A DNA stretch of 64,000 nucleotides. Origin: an uncultured Bacteroidales bacterium. GTDB taxonomy: Bacteria > Bacteroidota > Bacteroidia > Bacteroidales > UBA932. The notes beneath the pieces are model-generated. The model had not been told where the DNA came from, did not search any database, and saw only the letters and a program-made list of their open reading frames with translations. Where the stretch lies: contig ONSU01000014.1 of the NCBI GenBank assembly GCA_900320545.1, positions 22,534 through 86,533 on the forward strand, in the 5' to 3' direction. This document shows, piece by piece, positions 51,671 through 59,450 of this stretch. The position numbers were made by a program, and so were the translations under genes. Each line of letters begins with the position of its first letter. The stretch's first letter is position 1.

Positions 51671-52291
51671 ATGGCGAAGGAAATCCATCTTGCACCCTTT
51701 TTCAATCCCGACCTTCTGGAAGCCGGGCTCGACGAGGCGGGCCGCGGCCCGCTCGCCGGCCCCGTCTATGCCGCCGCCGTCATCCTTCCGAAGGATTTCC
51801 ACCATCCGCTCCTGAACGACTCGAAGCAGATGACCGAGAAGCACCGCGATATCCTCCGGGAAGTCATTGAGAAAGAAGCGGTCGCCTGGGCCGTCGAGGC
51901 CGTGTCGCCCGAGGAGATCGACCAACTCAACATCCTCAGGGCGTCCATCACCGGGATGCAGCGTGCCGTCCTCCGGCTCGCCCCCCGCCCGGAATTCCTT
52001 CTGGTGGACGGCAACAAATTCTACCCCTTCGAGGGCTACGGTTTCAAGGATTTCCGCACCGTGGTGCACGGCGACGCCACCTACGCCTCCATCGCCGCGG
52101 CCTCCGTCCTCGCCAAAACCTGGCGGGACGAAAAGATGCGCCAACTCGCCGCCGAATACCCTCAGTACGGCTGGGACCGCAATATGGGCTATCCCACCCC
52201 GGAACACATAGAAGCCATCCGGCAGTACGGGCTCACCCCGCACCACCGCCGGTCATTCCACGTCAAGGAACTGGAACCTACGCTGTTCTGA
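51671..52291 (+). CDS. rnhB: Ribonuclease HII
   Basis: 206 residues. Catalytic Asp-Glu in [31 protein letters not shown], a third Asp in LLVDGN, and the [13 protein letters not shown] and [14 protein letters not shown] blocks identify RNase HII. It removes ribonucleotides from DNA and RNA primers in the cytoplasm. Length is typical. It converges on rsmA with a single base between stop codons and no visible terminator. Confidence 0.96.
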   Translation: MAKEIHLAPFFNPDLLEAGLDEAGRGPLAGPVYAAAVILPKDFHHPLLNDSKQMTEKHRDILREVIEKEAVAWAVEAVSPEEIDQLNILRASITGMQRAVLRLAPRPEFLLVDGNKFYPFEGYGFKDFRTVVHGDATYASIAAASVLAKTWRDEKMRQLAAEYPQYGWDRNMGYPTPEHIEAIRQYGLTPHHRRSFHVKELEPTLF

Positions 52292-52292
52292 T

Positions 52293-53099
52293 TCAAGAGA
52301 GTTTCCGCGTCAGATCCGCGAAATCCTCCACGCCGAGGCGCTCGGGGCGGAGGTCGAATACCGGGTCCGCGGCAAAAGCGGCCGCCCGCTCCTCGTCCCA
52401 TCCTTCCCGCTCCGCCTTTGCCTTCAGCAGCGGCTTCAGCGAATTCCGAAGCGTCTTGCGGCGCTGTCCGAACGAAGTCTTGACGACGGCCTTGAACAGG
52501 GCCTCGTCACAGCCGAGATCCGTGCGGGCGTTGCGGCGGAGACGGATCACCGCGCTCTGCACCTTCGGCGGCGGCGCAAAGGCGCCGGAACCGACGGTAA
52601 ACAGGTATTCAATGTCATACCACGCCTGAAGCAGCACCGACAGGATGCCGTAGGTCTTGCTGCCGGGCCCTTCCGCGAGCCGCTCGGCAACCTCCTTCTG
52701 GACCATTCCCACCACCTCCGGAATCCGGTCGCGATAATCCAGCACTTTGAAAAAGATCTGCGAAGAGATGTTGTAGGGGAAATTGCCGATGATCCGGAAC
52801 GGCCCCGGAAAGTATTTCTCCAGCGGCAGCCGCAGGAAATCCGCCTGCAGGAGCCGTCCCTGCACGTCCGGGAAATGGGTCAGCAGGTATTCGACCGACT
52901 CCCCGTCGATCTCCACGAGCCTGAGGTCGATATCTTCCCGTTGCAGCAGATACTGCGTCAGCACCCCCATTCCGGGCCCGACTTCCAGCACGTCGACGGC
53001 AGGGTCATTCCCGAGCGCATCGACGATGGAGCGTGCAATCCCCTGGTCGGTCAGGAAATGCTGGCCGAGGGCTTTTTTGGCGCGAACCTTAGAATCCAT
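52293..53099 (-). CDS. rsmA: 16S rRNA dimethyladenosine transferase
   Basis: 268 residues from ATG 53099 (MDSKVRAKKALGQHFL); an ATG nine bases upstream also exists. SAM-binding GPGMGVLTQYLL, the catalytic NFPYNIS (standard N-[LF]-PY) and FAPPPKVQSAVIRL are present. The enzyme dimethylates the two adjacent adenines in helix 45 of 16S rRNA during 30S assembly. Its start overlaps the end of the DUF456 gene by 11 bases, placing it third in a yfhO-DUF456-rsmA operon. Confidence 0.96.
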   Translation of the reverse strand: MDSKVRAKKALGQHFLTDQGIARSIVDALGNDPAVDVLEVGPGMGVLTQYLLQREDIDLRLVEIDGESVEYLLTHFPDVQGRLLQADFLRLPLEKYFPGPFRIIGNFPYNISSQIFFKVLDYRDRIPEVVGMVQKEVAERLAEGPGSKTYGILSVLLQAWYDIEYLFTVGSGAFAPPPKVQSAVIRLRRNARTDLGCDEALFKAVVKTSFGQRRKTLRNSLKPLLKAKAEREGWDEERAAAFAADPVFDLRPERLGVEDFADLTRKLS

Positions 53100-53583
53100 A
53101 GGCGACAATATAATACATCATTACTCCGCACGCCGCCAGCTTGATGCCCGTACTGGAAAGGAAACCGAGGAACGCGCCCCAGGCGGCCTCGAAGGACGCC
53201 TCCGTCTCTTTGCCGGAAAAGATCATTTCGGCGGCGAACGCCCCGATCACGGTTCCGAAGATCATTCCCCAGGGAGGGAAGAAAATCATTCCCACCAGCA
53301 GGCCGATGATCGACCCCCAGGAGCCGTACTTGCTGCCGCCTGTCTTCTTGGTCAGCATCGCCGGGATGAAATAATCCAGCACGGTCACGATGATGGTCAC
53401 ACCGAGCATAATCAGCAGAAGCAGCAACGACATCGGCTCCCCGTTCCGGGTGCCTCCGCCCCAGAAATACAGCAGCAGCATTCCCACCCAGCTGATGGGC
53501 GGACCGGGCAGTCCGGGCAGGATGCTCCCGACGATACCGGTAATACCGAGCAGAATAGCGACTATCGCAATAAAAATATCCAT
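53089..53583 (-). CDS. DUF456 membrane protein
   Basis: 164 residues from ATG 53583 (MDIFIAIVAILLGITG); a longer upstream frame is a shadow of yfhO. Four to five membrane segments with GSILPGLPGPPISWVGMLLLYF, a conserved opening of DUF456, and internally repeated glycine-rich helices (GSIIGLLVGMIFFPPWGMIFGTVIGAFAAEM is split by FPP). Function unknown. It starts four bases after the yfhO stop. Confidence 0.88.
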   Translation of the reverse strand: MDIFIAIVAILLGITGIVGSILPGLPGPPISWVGMLLLYFWGGGTRNGEPMSLLLLLIMLGVTIIVTVLDYFIPAMLTKKTGGSKYGSWGSIIGLLVGMIFFPPWGMIFGTVIGAFAAEMIFSGKETEASFEAAWGAFLGFLSSTGIKLAACGVMMYYIVAYGF

Positions 53584-53587
53584 ATCT

Positions 53588-56116
53588 CTAATTACTATCC
53601 TCGTTTTCGGTCTTTTTCGCGGACGGCCGGCGGGCGGCGATGGCAAGGGCGGCGCCGGAGCCGAGCAGCAGGAGAATGAGCAGGGCCGAAGAGGCGCGCG
53701 AAACCCGTTCGCCGATCTTGTACGAAGTGGGCTCGAAGCGCATCGTGAGGGTGTGCTCCCCGGCGGGGAGAACGGCGGCGCGGAGCGTCCAGTCGGCCCG
53801 CAGAACCTCGACGGACTGCGTCCTGTCACCGTCCAGCCAGGCGTTCCAGCCCGGGTAGTAGATCTCGCTGAACACCGCCAGGGCCTCCTCGGGAACCGAG
53901 TAGGTATAGGTCAGTTCGTTGGGGGTGTAGGACGTGAGGGAGATGACGGAGGACTCGGGCCCAGAAATGACGGAAAGCCCGGGGCTGACCACCGCTGTCG
54001 TGCGAAGGTCGGTCGTTCCGGAAAGGATGATCTCCTCATCCGGCGTGGCGGCCTCGACGACATCCTTGACGAACCAGGCGGGACCGAATGCCGCATCGTT
54101 CACCACGGGGGCATTGTCGGGTCCCACGATGATGTACCGGGTATTCAGCGCATCGAGCCAGGGCGTTTCGGGCAGCGCGTCCTCGATGTCCTGCACCGTG
54201 ACGGCACCCCGCATCGCCCCGTAGACCGCGTTGATTTCCCGGGTCAGGTAGTGGTCGATCAGGTCCTGGTACCGCTGCAGTTTGGCCGGGGAATAGCCGC
54301 CGACATTCTTGTGACGGTAACTCGGATGCGAGTCGTTGAACACGTTCACCGTCAGGTCCAGCACCCGGTAGGAAGGATCCGGATCCTCCAGAATGATCTG
54401 ATCCACGGGCCGTTCCTTGAACTGGGCCGTGAAATTCTTCGGCGTCGTGAAATGGTCGCCGTTCAGGTAACGCTTCCCGACAGAGAACATATTCACCAGC
54501 ACCAGCAGGCCTACAGCCCCGACGAGCCAGCCCTTGTATCGCGACAGGCGGGGATGCTGCGTCCCGGCCAGCGCGAGGAAGGTAAGGGTTATCAGCAGGA
54601 AGGAGATGAAGGCGTCGTGGCGGAACAGCATCCGGCGGTCGGCCCGGAAGGCCTCCGCGAGGATATCCTGCTGCTGGGCGTCGGAGGGCGCGGAGAACGA
54701 GCCGAAGAGGCCCGGAGCCAGCCATCCGAGGAAGCAGAATCCGCCGATGATGATATAGGTGACGAGAGCGCAACGCAGCAGTTCCTTCTTCTCGTAAGAC
54801 CCCTTCAGCACCTTGTCCAGCACCAGGAATCCCAGCAGCGGCAGGGTGTATTGCAGGGTGATCAGCGCCATCGACACCGTCCGGAATTTGCTGTAAAGCG
54901 GAAGCACCTTGAAGCAGAGCCGCGTAAAGCCCATGAAATGATTGCCGAGCGCCATCAGGACGGCGAAGAGCGTCGCGATCAGCAGCCACCATTTCTCCTT
55001 TCCCTTATAGAGGTAAAGACCGAGGATGAACAGGAATACCGTGATGGCGCCCATATACATCGGACCGGCCGTGAAGGGCTGCGGTCCCCAGTACATCGGC
55101 AGTCCCTTGGCGATTTCCCGCATATTGCCGCTCTGGCCGTAACGCTTGAGGGTCTGAATGGTCGCGCTCTTGTCGGGATTGACCGCCCCGACCGAGGACC
55201 CGCCGTTGAAGTTGGGAATCATCATATTGGGCAGTTCCTGCCAGCCGTACGACCACGCCGTCGCATATTCCAGGTCGAGGCCGCCCTTTGCTCCGCCTTT
55301 CGTGCCTCCTTCGCCGGAGAGTTCCGAGCCGCCCCGCATCGTATGGGCCTGATACTTATACAGCGGCAGCAACTTGCCGGTATTGGTCGCGATGCCGACG
55401 CTGCCGATGACCAGCAGCAGGGCGGAGGCGAGGAAGAATCGCCCGATGCGGTCACGGTGCTTCCACAGCACGTCCACCAGCCGGACGATGGCATAGAACA
55501 GGATGGTGAGGGCCAGGTAGTAGGTGATCTGCTGGTGGTTGGCCTTGATCTGCATGCTCAGCGCGAGGGCGAAGAGGACGGAGCCGAGAAGGATGCGGGG
55601 AAATTTTTCGGACCGATAGGTGAAGACCAGCGCGGCGAGGACCCAGGGGAAGAAAGCGATCGCCTGCATCTTGGTATTGTGCCCGACCTCGATGATCTGG
55701 AAATTGTACGAGCAGAAGGCCATCGCCACCGCGCCGATGACGGCGACATACCACTCCACCCCGAAGGAGAGCAGCAGGAGGAATCCGCCCAGCATCGCAA
55801 TGAACAGCCAGTTGGCAGGCCGTTTCCCGAGCAGCAGGAAGTCATAGATCTTCTGCGTCCAGTCGCCTTTGTCCATCCTGGAGATGGAGGTCGTGGGCAT
55901 TCCGCCGAACATCGAATCCGTCCAGTAGGCCGGATCGTCGGGATGCGCCTTGTTCCACTGCGCCATCTCGTTGGACATTCCCACATACCCCGAAATATCG
56001 CTCTGGTTGACGATCTTCCCTTCCAGCACCTGCGGCACGAAACCGTACGCCAGCACCAAGAAAAACGCCACGATCCCCGCCCAGAGGCCGATTTTCTTTA
56101 TCAAATCTTTGTTCAT
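53588..56116 (-). CDS. YfhO-family membrane glycosyltransferase-like protein
   Basis: 842 residues. About twelve membrane helices with a GT-C-like N-terminal loop (MFGGMPTTSISRMDKGDW with the family's Asp), and a C-terminal extracytoplasmic beta domain (YPGWNAWLDGD, LPAGEHTLTMRFEP) and final helix. YfhO relatives are linked to glycosylation of lipoteichoic acid in Firmicutes; in Bacteroidetes the acceptor is unknown. First gene of an operon with DUF456 and rsmA. A structured repeat lies just upstream. Confidence 0.88.
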   Translation of the reverse strand: MNKDLIKKIGLWAGIVAFFLVLAYGFVPQVLEGKIVNQSDISGYVGMSNEMAQWNKAHPDDPAYWTDSMFGGMPTTSISRMDKGDWTQKIYDFLLLGKRPANWLFIAMLGGFLLLLSFGVEWYVAVIGAVAMAFCSYNFQIIEVGHNTKMQAIAFFPWVLAALVFTYRSEKFPRILLGSVLFALALSMQIKANHQQITYYLALTILFYAIVRLVDVLWKHRDRIGRFFLASALLLVIGSVGIATNTGKLLPLYKYQAHTMRGGSELSGEGGTKGGAKGGLDLEYATAWSYGWQELPNMMIPNFNGGSSVGAVNPDKSATIQTLKRYGQSGNMREIAKGLPMYWGPQPFTAGPMYMGAITVFLFILGLYLYKGKEKWWLLIATLFAVLMALGNHFMGFTRLCFKVLPLYSKFRTVSMALITLQYTLPLLGFLVLDKVLKGSYEKKELLRCALVTYIIIGGFCFLGWLAPGLFGSFSAPSDAQQQDILAEAFRADRRMLFRHDAFISFLLITLTFLALAGTQHPRLSRYKGWLVGAVGLLVLVNMFSVGKRYLNGDHFTTPKNFTAQFKERPVDQIILEDPDPSYRVLDLTVNVFNDSHPSYRHKNVGGYSPAKLQRYQDLIDHYLTREINAVYGAMRGAVTVQDIEDALPETPWLDALNTRYIIVGPDNAPVVNDAAFGPAWFVKDVVEAATPDEEIILSGTTDLRTTAVVSPGLSVISGPESSVISLTSYTPNELTYTYSVPEEALAVFSEIYYPGWNAWLDGDRTQSVEVLRADWTLRAAVLPAGEHTLTMRFEPTSYKIGERVSRASSALLILLLLGSGAALAIAARRPSAKKTENEDSN

Positions 56117-56146
56117 TACGAATGCGCTGTTTTTAAAAATTCCGTC

Positions 56147-56298
56147 ACATCAGTTTCTGAAACTTCCGGAGCTTCGCTCCTCCATCCCTCCCACAAGTCT
56201 GCGACTTGCGGGCCCCTCCCGTTCACGAGGCCACGGGGGCCCCAGCCATCTGCCGATGGCTGGGGTAAAGGGGCGGCCACGGTTTCTGAAACTGATGT
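56147..56298. repeat. Palindromic structured repeat, family 1, copy 2
   Basis: Outer arms ACATCAGTTTCTGAAAC and GTTTCTGAAACTGATGT enclose hairpins GGAG-CTTCG-CTCC and AAGTC/GACTT. The CCCTCCCAC and GCGGGCCCCTCCC blocks are as in 19190-19324, with an extra hairpin (CCCCAGCCATC/GATGGCTGGGG). It fills most of the 192-base gap between the GT4 and yfhO genes. Confidence 0.75.
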
Positions 56299-56308
56299 AA
56301 CTCCATTT

Positions 56309-57610
56309 TTAATATGTTGTTATTGAATTCAATAGCTCCGCCAATGCTTTGGCTGTATTTTTCCTTGTATAGACAGAGATATCGCCCGTGACCGGAGGGA
56401 CGCCGCCGGCGAGATGCTCCTGCCAGGCCTTGTCGATGAAAGCGCGCATGCCGGCCTCGTTATCCCATCCGCAGGTCACGCCCGCCTGCGTATCGGAAAG
56501 CACCCGCGCCATCGCGCCGTCCTCCTGGCCGATGCCGAGAACGGGACGCCGGGCGCCGAGGTATTCGAACAGCTTGCCGGGAAGGATCAGCGTATAGTCG
56601 GGATCGTTCCGGAGCGGCAGCACCAGCACCGAAGCCGACCGCTGCTCCGCAACGGCCTCCGGATGGGCCTTATATCCCAACAGAACCAGATTCTCCGCCA
56701 GGCCGGCGGAACGGATCGCATCCAGCACCGCCGCGTCGACTTTCCCCACCAGGCGCAGCCGCAAAGCCGCCCTGAAGGCGGGATCCGCGGCGGCTTTCTC
56801 CCCCAGAACCTTCCAGAGCGTAAAAGGATTGCCGTCCTGTGCGAACAGACCCGTATGCGTGATGTTGAAGTTCCCGTCCCCCGCAGGAGCCGCTCCGGCG
56901 AAATCCTCCTCGTCGAAGCCGTTCGGGATCATCGCCACCGGCGTATCCGTCATCGACGCGTACAGTTCCTGCACCAACGGTGTCACCGTCAGCACCGTCG
57001 TCGCATCGTCGATAACCCCCTTTTCCAGACGGAGATGCTTCCGCCAGGCGCGCGGGGAAATCGGAAGATGCTTCAGGTAATACATCTTCGACCACGGGTC
57101 GCGGAAATCCACGATCCAGGGCGTCCCGAGCGCCTTATGGAGGCGCTGCCCGATGAGATGCAGACTCTGCGGCGGACCGGTCGTCACGATCGCCTCGACC
57201 GGGTGCTCCCGGAGATACTTCTTCAGGAAACGGACCGAGGGCCGGATCCACCAGATGCGCGGGTCGGGGATGAACCAATTCCCCCGGAAATAGAGCGATA
57301 TCCTGTCCTTGAGGGGCTTCCGGCCGCTGGAGATCGGCGTCACTTCGTTGGTGATGGCGTCCCCCTTCTTCCCGACAAGCCGGCGATAGAAGCCGTACGG
57401 CTCCAGAATCGGCCGCCGGATGACCTCCGTATCGGCGGGAACCTCCGCCGCAAGCGTCTTGTCGATCGCCGTAAGCGTCGGATTCTCAGGAGTATAGATC
57501 ACCGCCTCCCAGCCGTTCTCCCGAAGGTATTTGGCAAACTTCACCCATCGCTGCACCCCGCTTCCGCCGGATGGAGGCCAATAATAGGTGATGACAAGAA
57601 CGCGCTTCAT
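56309..57610 (-). CDS. Family 4 glycosyltransferase
   Basis: 433 residues. The GT-B N terminus MKRVLVITYYWPPSGGSGVQRWVKFAKYL is the usual opening of Bacteroidetes GT4 enzymes, followed by TGPPQSLHLIG, DFRDPWS, MIPNGFDEEDF and a C-terminal donor site with GYKAHPEAVAEQRSASVLVLPL and KLFEYLGARRPVL. It likely transfers a sugar from a nucleotide donor to a surface polysaccharide. The start overlaps the NSS transporter stop by four bases; it is last in the mutS operon. Confidence 0.9.
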   Translation of the reverse strand: MKRVLVITYYWPPSGGSGVQRWVKFAKYLRENGWEAVIYTPENPTLTAIDKTLAAEVPADTEVIRRPILEPYGFYRRLVGKKGDAITNEVTPISSGRKPLKDRISLYFRGNWFIPDPRIWWIRPSVRFLKKYLREHPVEAIVTTGPPQSLHLIGQRLHKALGTPWIVDFRDPWSKMYYLKHLPISPRAWRKHLRLEKGVIDDATTVLTVTPLVQELYASMTDTPVAMIPNGFDEEDFAGAAPAGDGNFNITHTGLFAQDGNPFTLWKVLGEKAAADPAFRAALRLRLVGKVDAAVLDAIRSAGLAENLVLLGYKAHPEAVAEQRSASVLVLPLRNDPDYTLILPGKLFEYLGARRPVLGIGQEDGAMARVLSDTQAGVTCGWDNEAGMRAFIDKAWQEHLAGGVPPVTGDISVYTRKNTAKALAELLNSITTY

Positions 57611-58929
57611 AGGAACAGATTGGTCAGGAAAATCGCCAGAACGCCGACGGGAGCGACATAGCGGATCAGGAAGCGGACGAACGGATAGACGCGGCCGTTG
57701 CCGCGGAGCGTACCGCCGTTGGTGAATTCATCCCGGAGATCGCTGCCGGTCATCCGCCACCCCACGAACAACGTGAAGACAAACGCGCCGAACGGCATCA
57801 GATAGTTCGAGCACATCTGGTCGAAGAAATTGAAAATCCCGCCGCTCCAGGCGCAGCAGGCGCCGAGCACCCAGGCGACCAGGAAGATGATGCCCGTCGC
57901 CCAGCGTCGGCTGAGCGAAGTTTCATCCACCAGGAACGCCACCGCCCCCTCCATCATCGAAATGGAGGAAGTGAGCGCCGCGATCAGGATCGTCAGGAAG
58001 AATACCCCGCCGATCAGCGGTCCCAGCCAGGGAATTCCGCCGCCCATCTTGCAGAACACGAACGGAAGCGACTGGAACACCAGCCCCGGTCCGCCCGACG
58101 GCTCGATCCCGCAGGCGAACACCGCCGGCATCACGGCGAATCCCGCCATCACGGCAAACATCACGTCCGCCACCGCGGTACCGACACCGGAAGTCAACAG
58201 ATTCTCCTCTTCCTTCACGTAGGAGGCGTATGTCAGAAGGACGCCGCATCCCAGCGAAAGGGAATAGAACGACTGCCCCATCGCCGCCGCCACCGCTTCC
58301 GCCGTCAGTTTGGACCAGTCGGGATGCACCAGATACCGCACCCCCGCACCGGCTCCCGGAAGAAACAGGGAATACACGATGATCGCGATGACCAGCAGGA
58401 AAAGGATCGGCATCGTGATCTTGGAGAATTTCTCGATACCCCGCTTGACCCCCATCAGGACAATGCCCGCGGTCAGGGCCAGGAACACCGTATGGGCGAG
58501 CAGCGGCTTCCACGGGGAGGCCACGAACGCCTCGAACATTCCGGGAACGGCCGAGGGATCCGCGGAGAAATCCGTAGAAAAGGCCTTGAGGAAATATCCG
58601 ATTCCCCATCCGCCGACGACGCTGTAATAGGAGACCACCAGCAGCGGAGCGATGACAATCGGTATCGCGACCCACCGCCAGGCGCTCCCGGGGGCCAGGG
58701 CCGACAGCGCGCCGAAGGTGTTGGACCTGCTCCGGCGGCCGAGGATCGTCTCGCTCAGGAGCATCGGCAGCGCCAGGATCGCCGTCGCGACTACATAGAC
58801 GATGATGAAGGCCGCGCCGCCGTATTTCCCCACCATGTAGGGAAAACGCCAGATATTCCCGAGCCCGATGGCGGACCCGGCAAAAGCCATTATGACTGCG
58901 AATCGGGATCCGAATTTTTCTCTTTCCAT
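57607..58929 (-). CDS. Sodium-dependent transporter of the NSS (SNF) family
   Basis: 440 residues. EKFGSRFAVIMAFAGSAIGLGNIWRFPYMV is the helix-1 signature of LeuT-like neurotransmitter:sodium symporters, with GGAAFIIVYVV in helix 2 and SFYSLSLGCGVLLTYASYV in helix 6. It probably imports an amino acid with Na+. The gene overlaps the end of folA by 40 bases, but the helix-1 motif requires this start. Confidence 0.9.
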   Translation of the reverse strand: MEREKFGSRFAVIMAFAGSAIGLGNIWRFPYMVGKYGGAAFIIVYVVATAILALPMLLSETILGRRSRSNTFGALSALAPGSAWRWVAIPIVIAPLLVVSYYSVVGGWGIGYFLKAFSTDFSADPSAVPGMFEAFVASPWKPLLAHTVFLALTAGIVLMGVKRGIEKFSKITMPILFLLVIAIIVYSLFLPGAGAGVRYLVHPDWSKLTAEAVAAAMGQSFYSLSLGCGVLLTYASYVKEEENLLTSGVGTAVADVMFAVMAGFAVMPAVFACGIEPSGGPGLVFQSLPFVFCKMGGGIPWLGPLIGGVFFLTILIAALTSSISMMEGAVAFLVDETSLSRRWATGIIFLVAWVLGACCAWSGGIFNFFDQMCSNYLMPFGAFVFTLFVGWRMTGSDLRDEFTNGGTLRGNGRVYPFVRFLIRYVAPVGVLAIFLTNLFL

Positions 58930-59450
58930 AGGTGGGTTCGCTTATATACGGTGAATTCGTAGGTAAGGCCCGACTCGGGGTCGGTTGCGGCCGGGGTAGC
59001 GGAAACCTTCTCCCAGATCAGGGGATCGATCACGGGGAAGAAAGTGTCGGCATCCTCCACGGTGGTGTGCACGTGGGTGATGTACAGCAGGTCCGCCTGG
59101 GGAAGGGCGTTGCGGTAGGTCTCTCCGCCGCCGATCACGAAGACGGTGCGCTCCTCCTCCGGGGTCCGCATCAGTTCAAAGTGCTTTTCGGCCACGTCGA
59201 AGGCCTCTTTCAGTCCGTACACCACGGACACCCCGTCCGGCGCGTCGAACGGATACCACGTCGAGACGATGTTGAGGCGGCCGGGGAGGGGCCGTCCGAT
59301 CGACTTGAAGGTCATGTATCCCATGATCACGGGATGGCCGGAGGTCACCCGCCTGAAATACTTCAGGTCCTCACTGAGATGCCACAGGAGGGCATTCCCC
59401 TTGCCGATCGCATAATTGTCCGCGATCGCCACGATGATGGCTTTTGTCAT
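58890..59450 (-). CDS. folA: Dihydrofolate reductase
   Basis: 186 residues. AIIVAIADNYAIGKGNALLWHLSEDLKYFRRVT (substrate Asp/Glu region split by WHL), IGRPLPGR and VFVIGGGETYRNALPQADLLYITHVH define DHFR. One oddity: the NADPH-loop block usually MGRxT reads MGYMTFKSIG, with Tyr at the Arg position. It makes tetrahydrofolate with NADPH. Its start overlaps the mutS stop by four bases. Confidence 0.93.
   Translation of the reverse strand: MTKAIIVAIADNYAIGKGNALLWHLSEDLKYFRRVTSGHPVIMGYMTFKSIGRPLPGRLNIVSTWYPFDAPDGVSVVYGLKEAFDVAEKHFELMRTPEEERTVFVIGGGETYRNALPQADLLYITHVHTTVEDADTFFPVIDPLIWEKVSATPAATDPESGLTYEFTVYKRTHLWKEKNSDPDSQS

Noticed and set aside
53390-56326. 978-codon plus-strand frame opposite yfhO
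   Set aside because: Its length comes from the GC-rich codon pattern of yfhO, which has clear membrane helices and family motifs.
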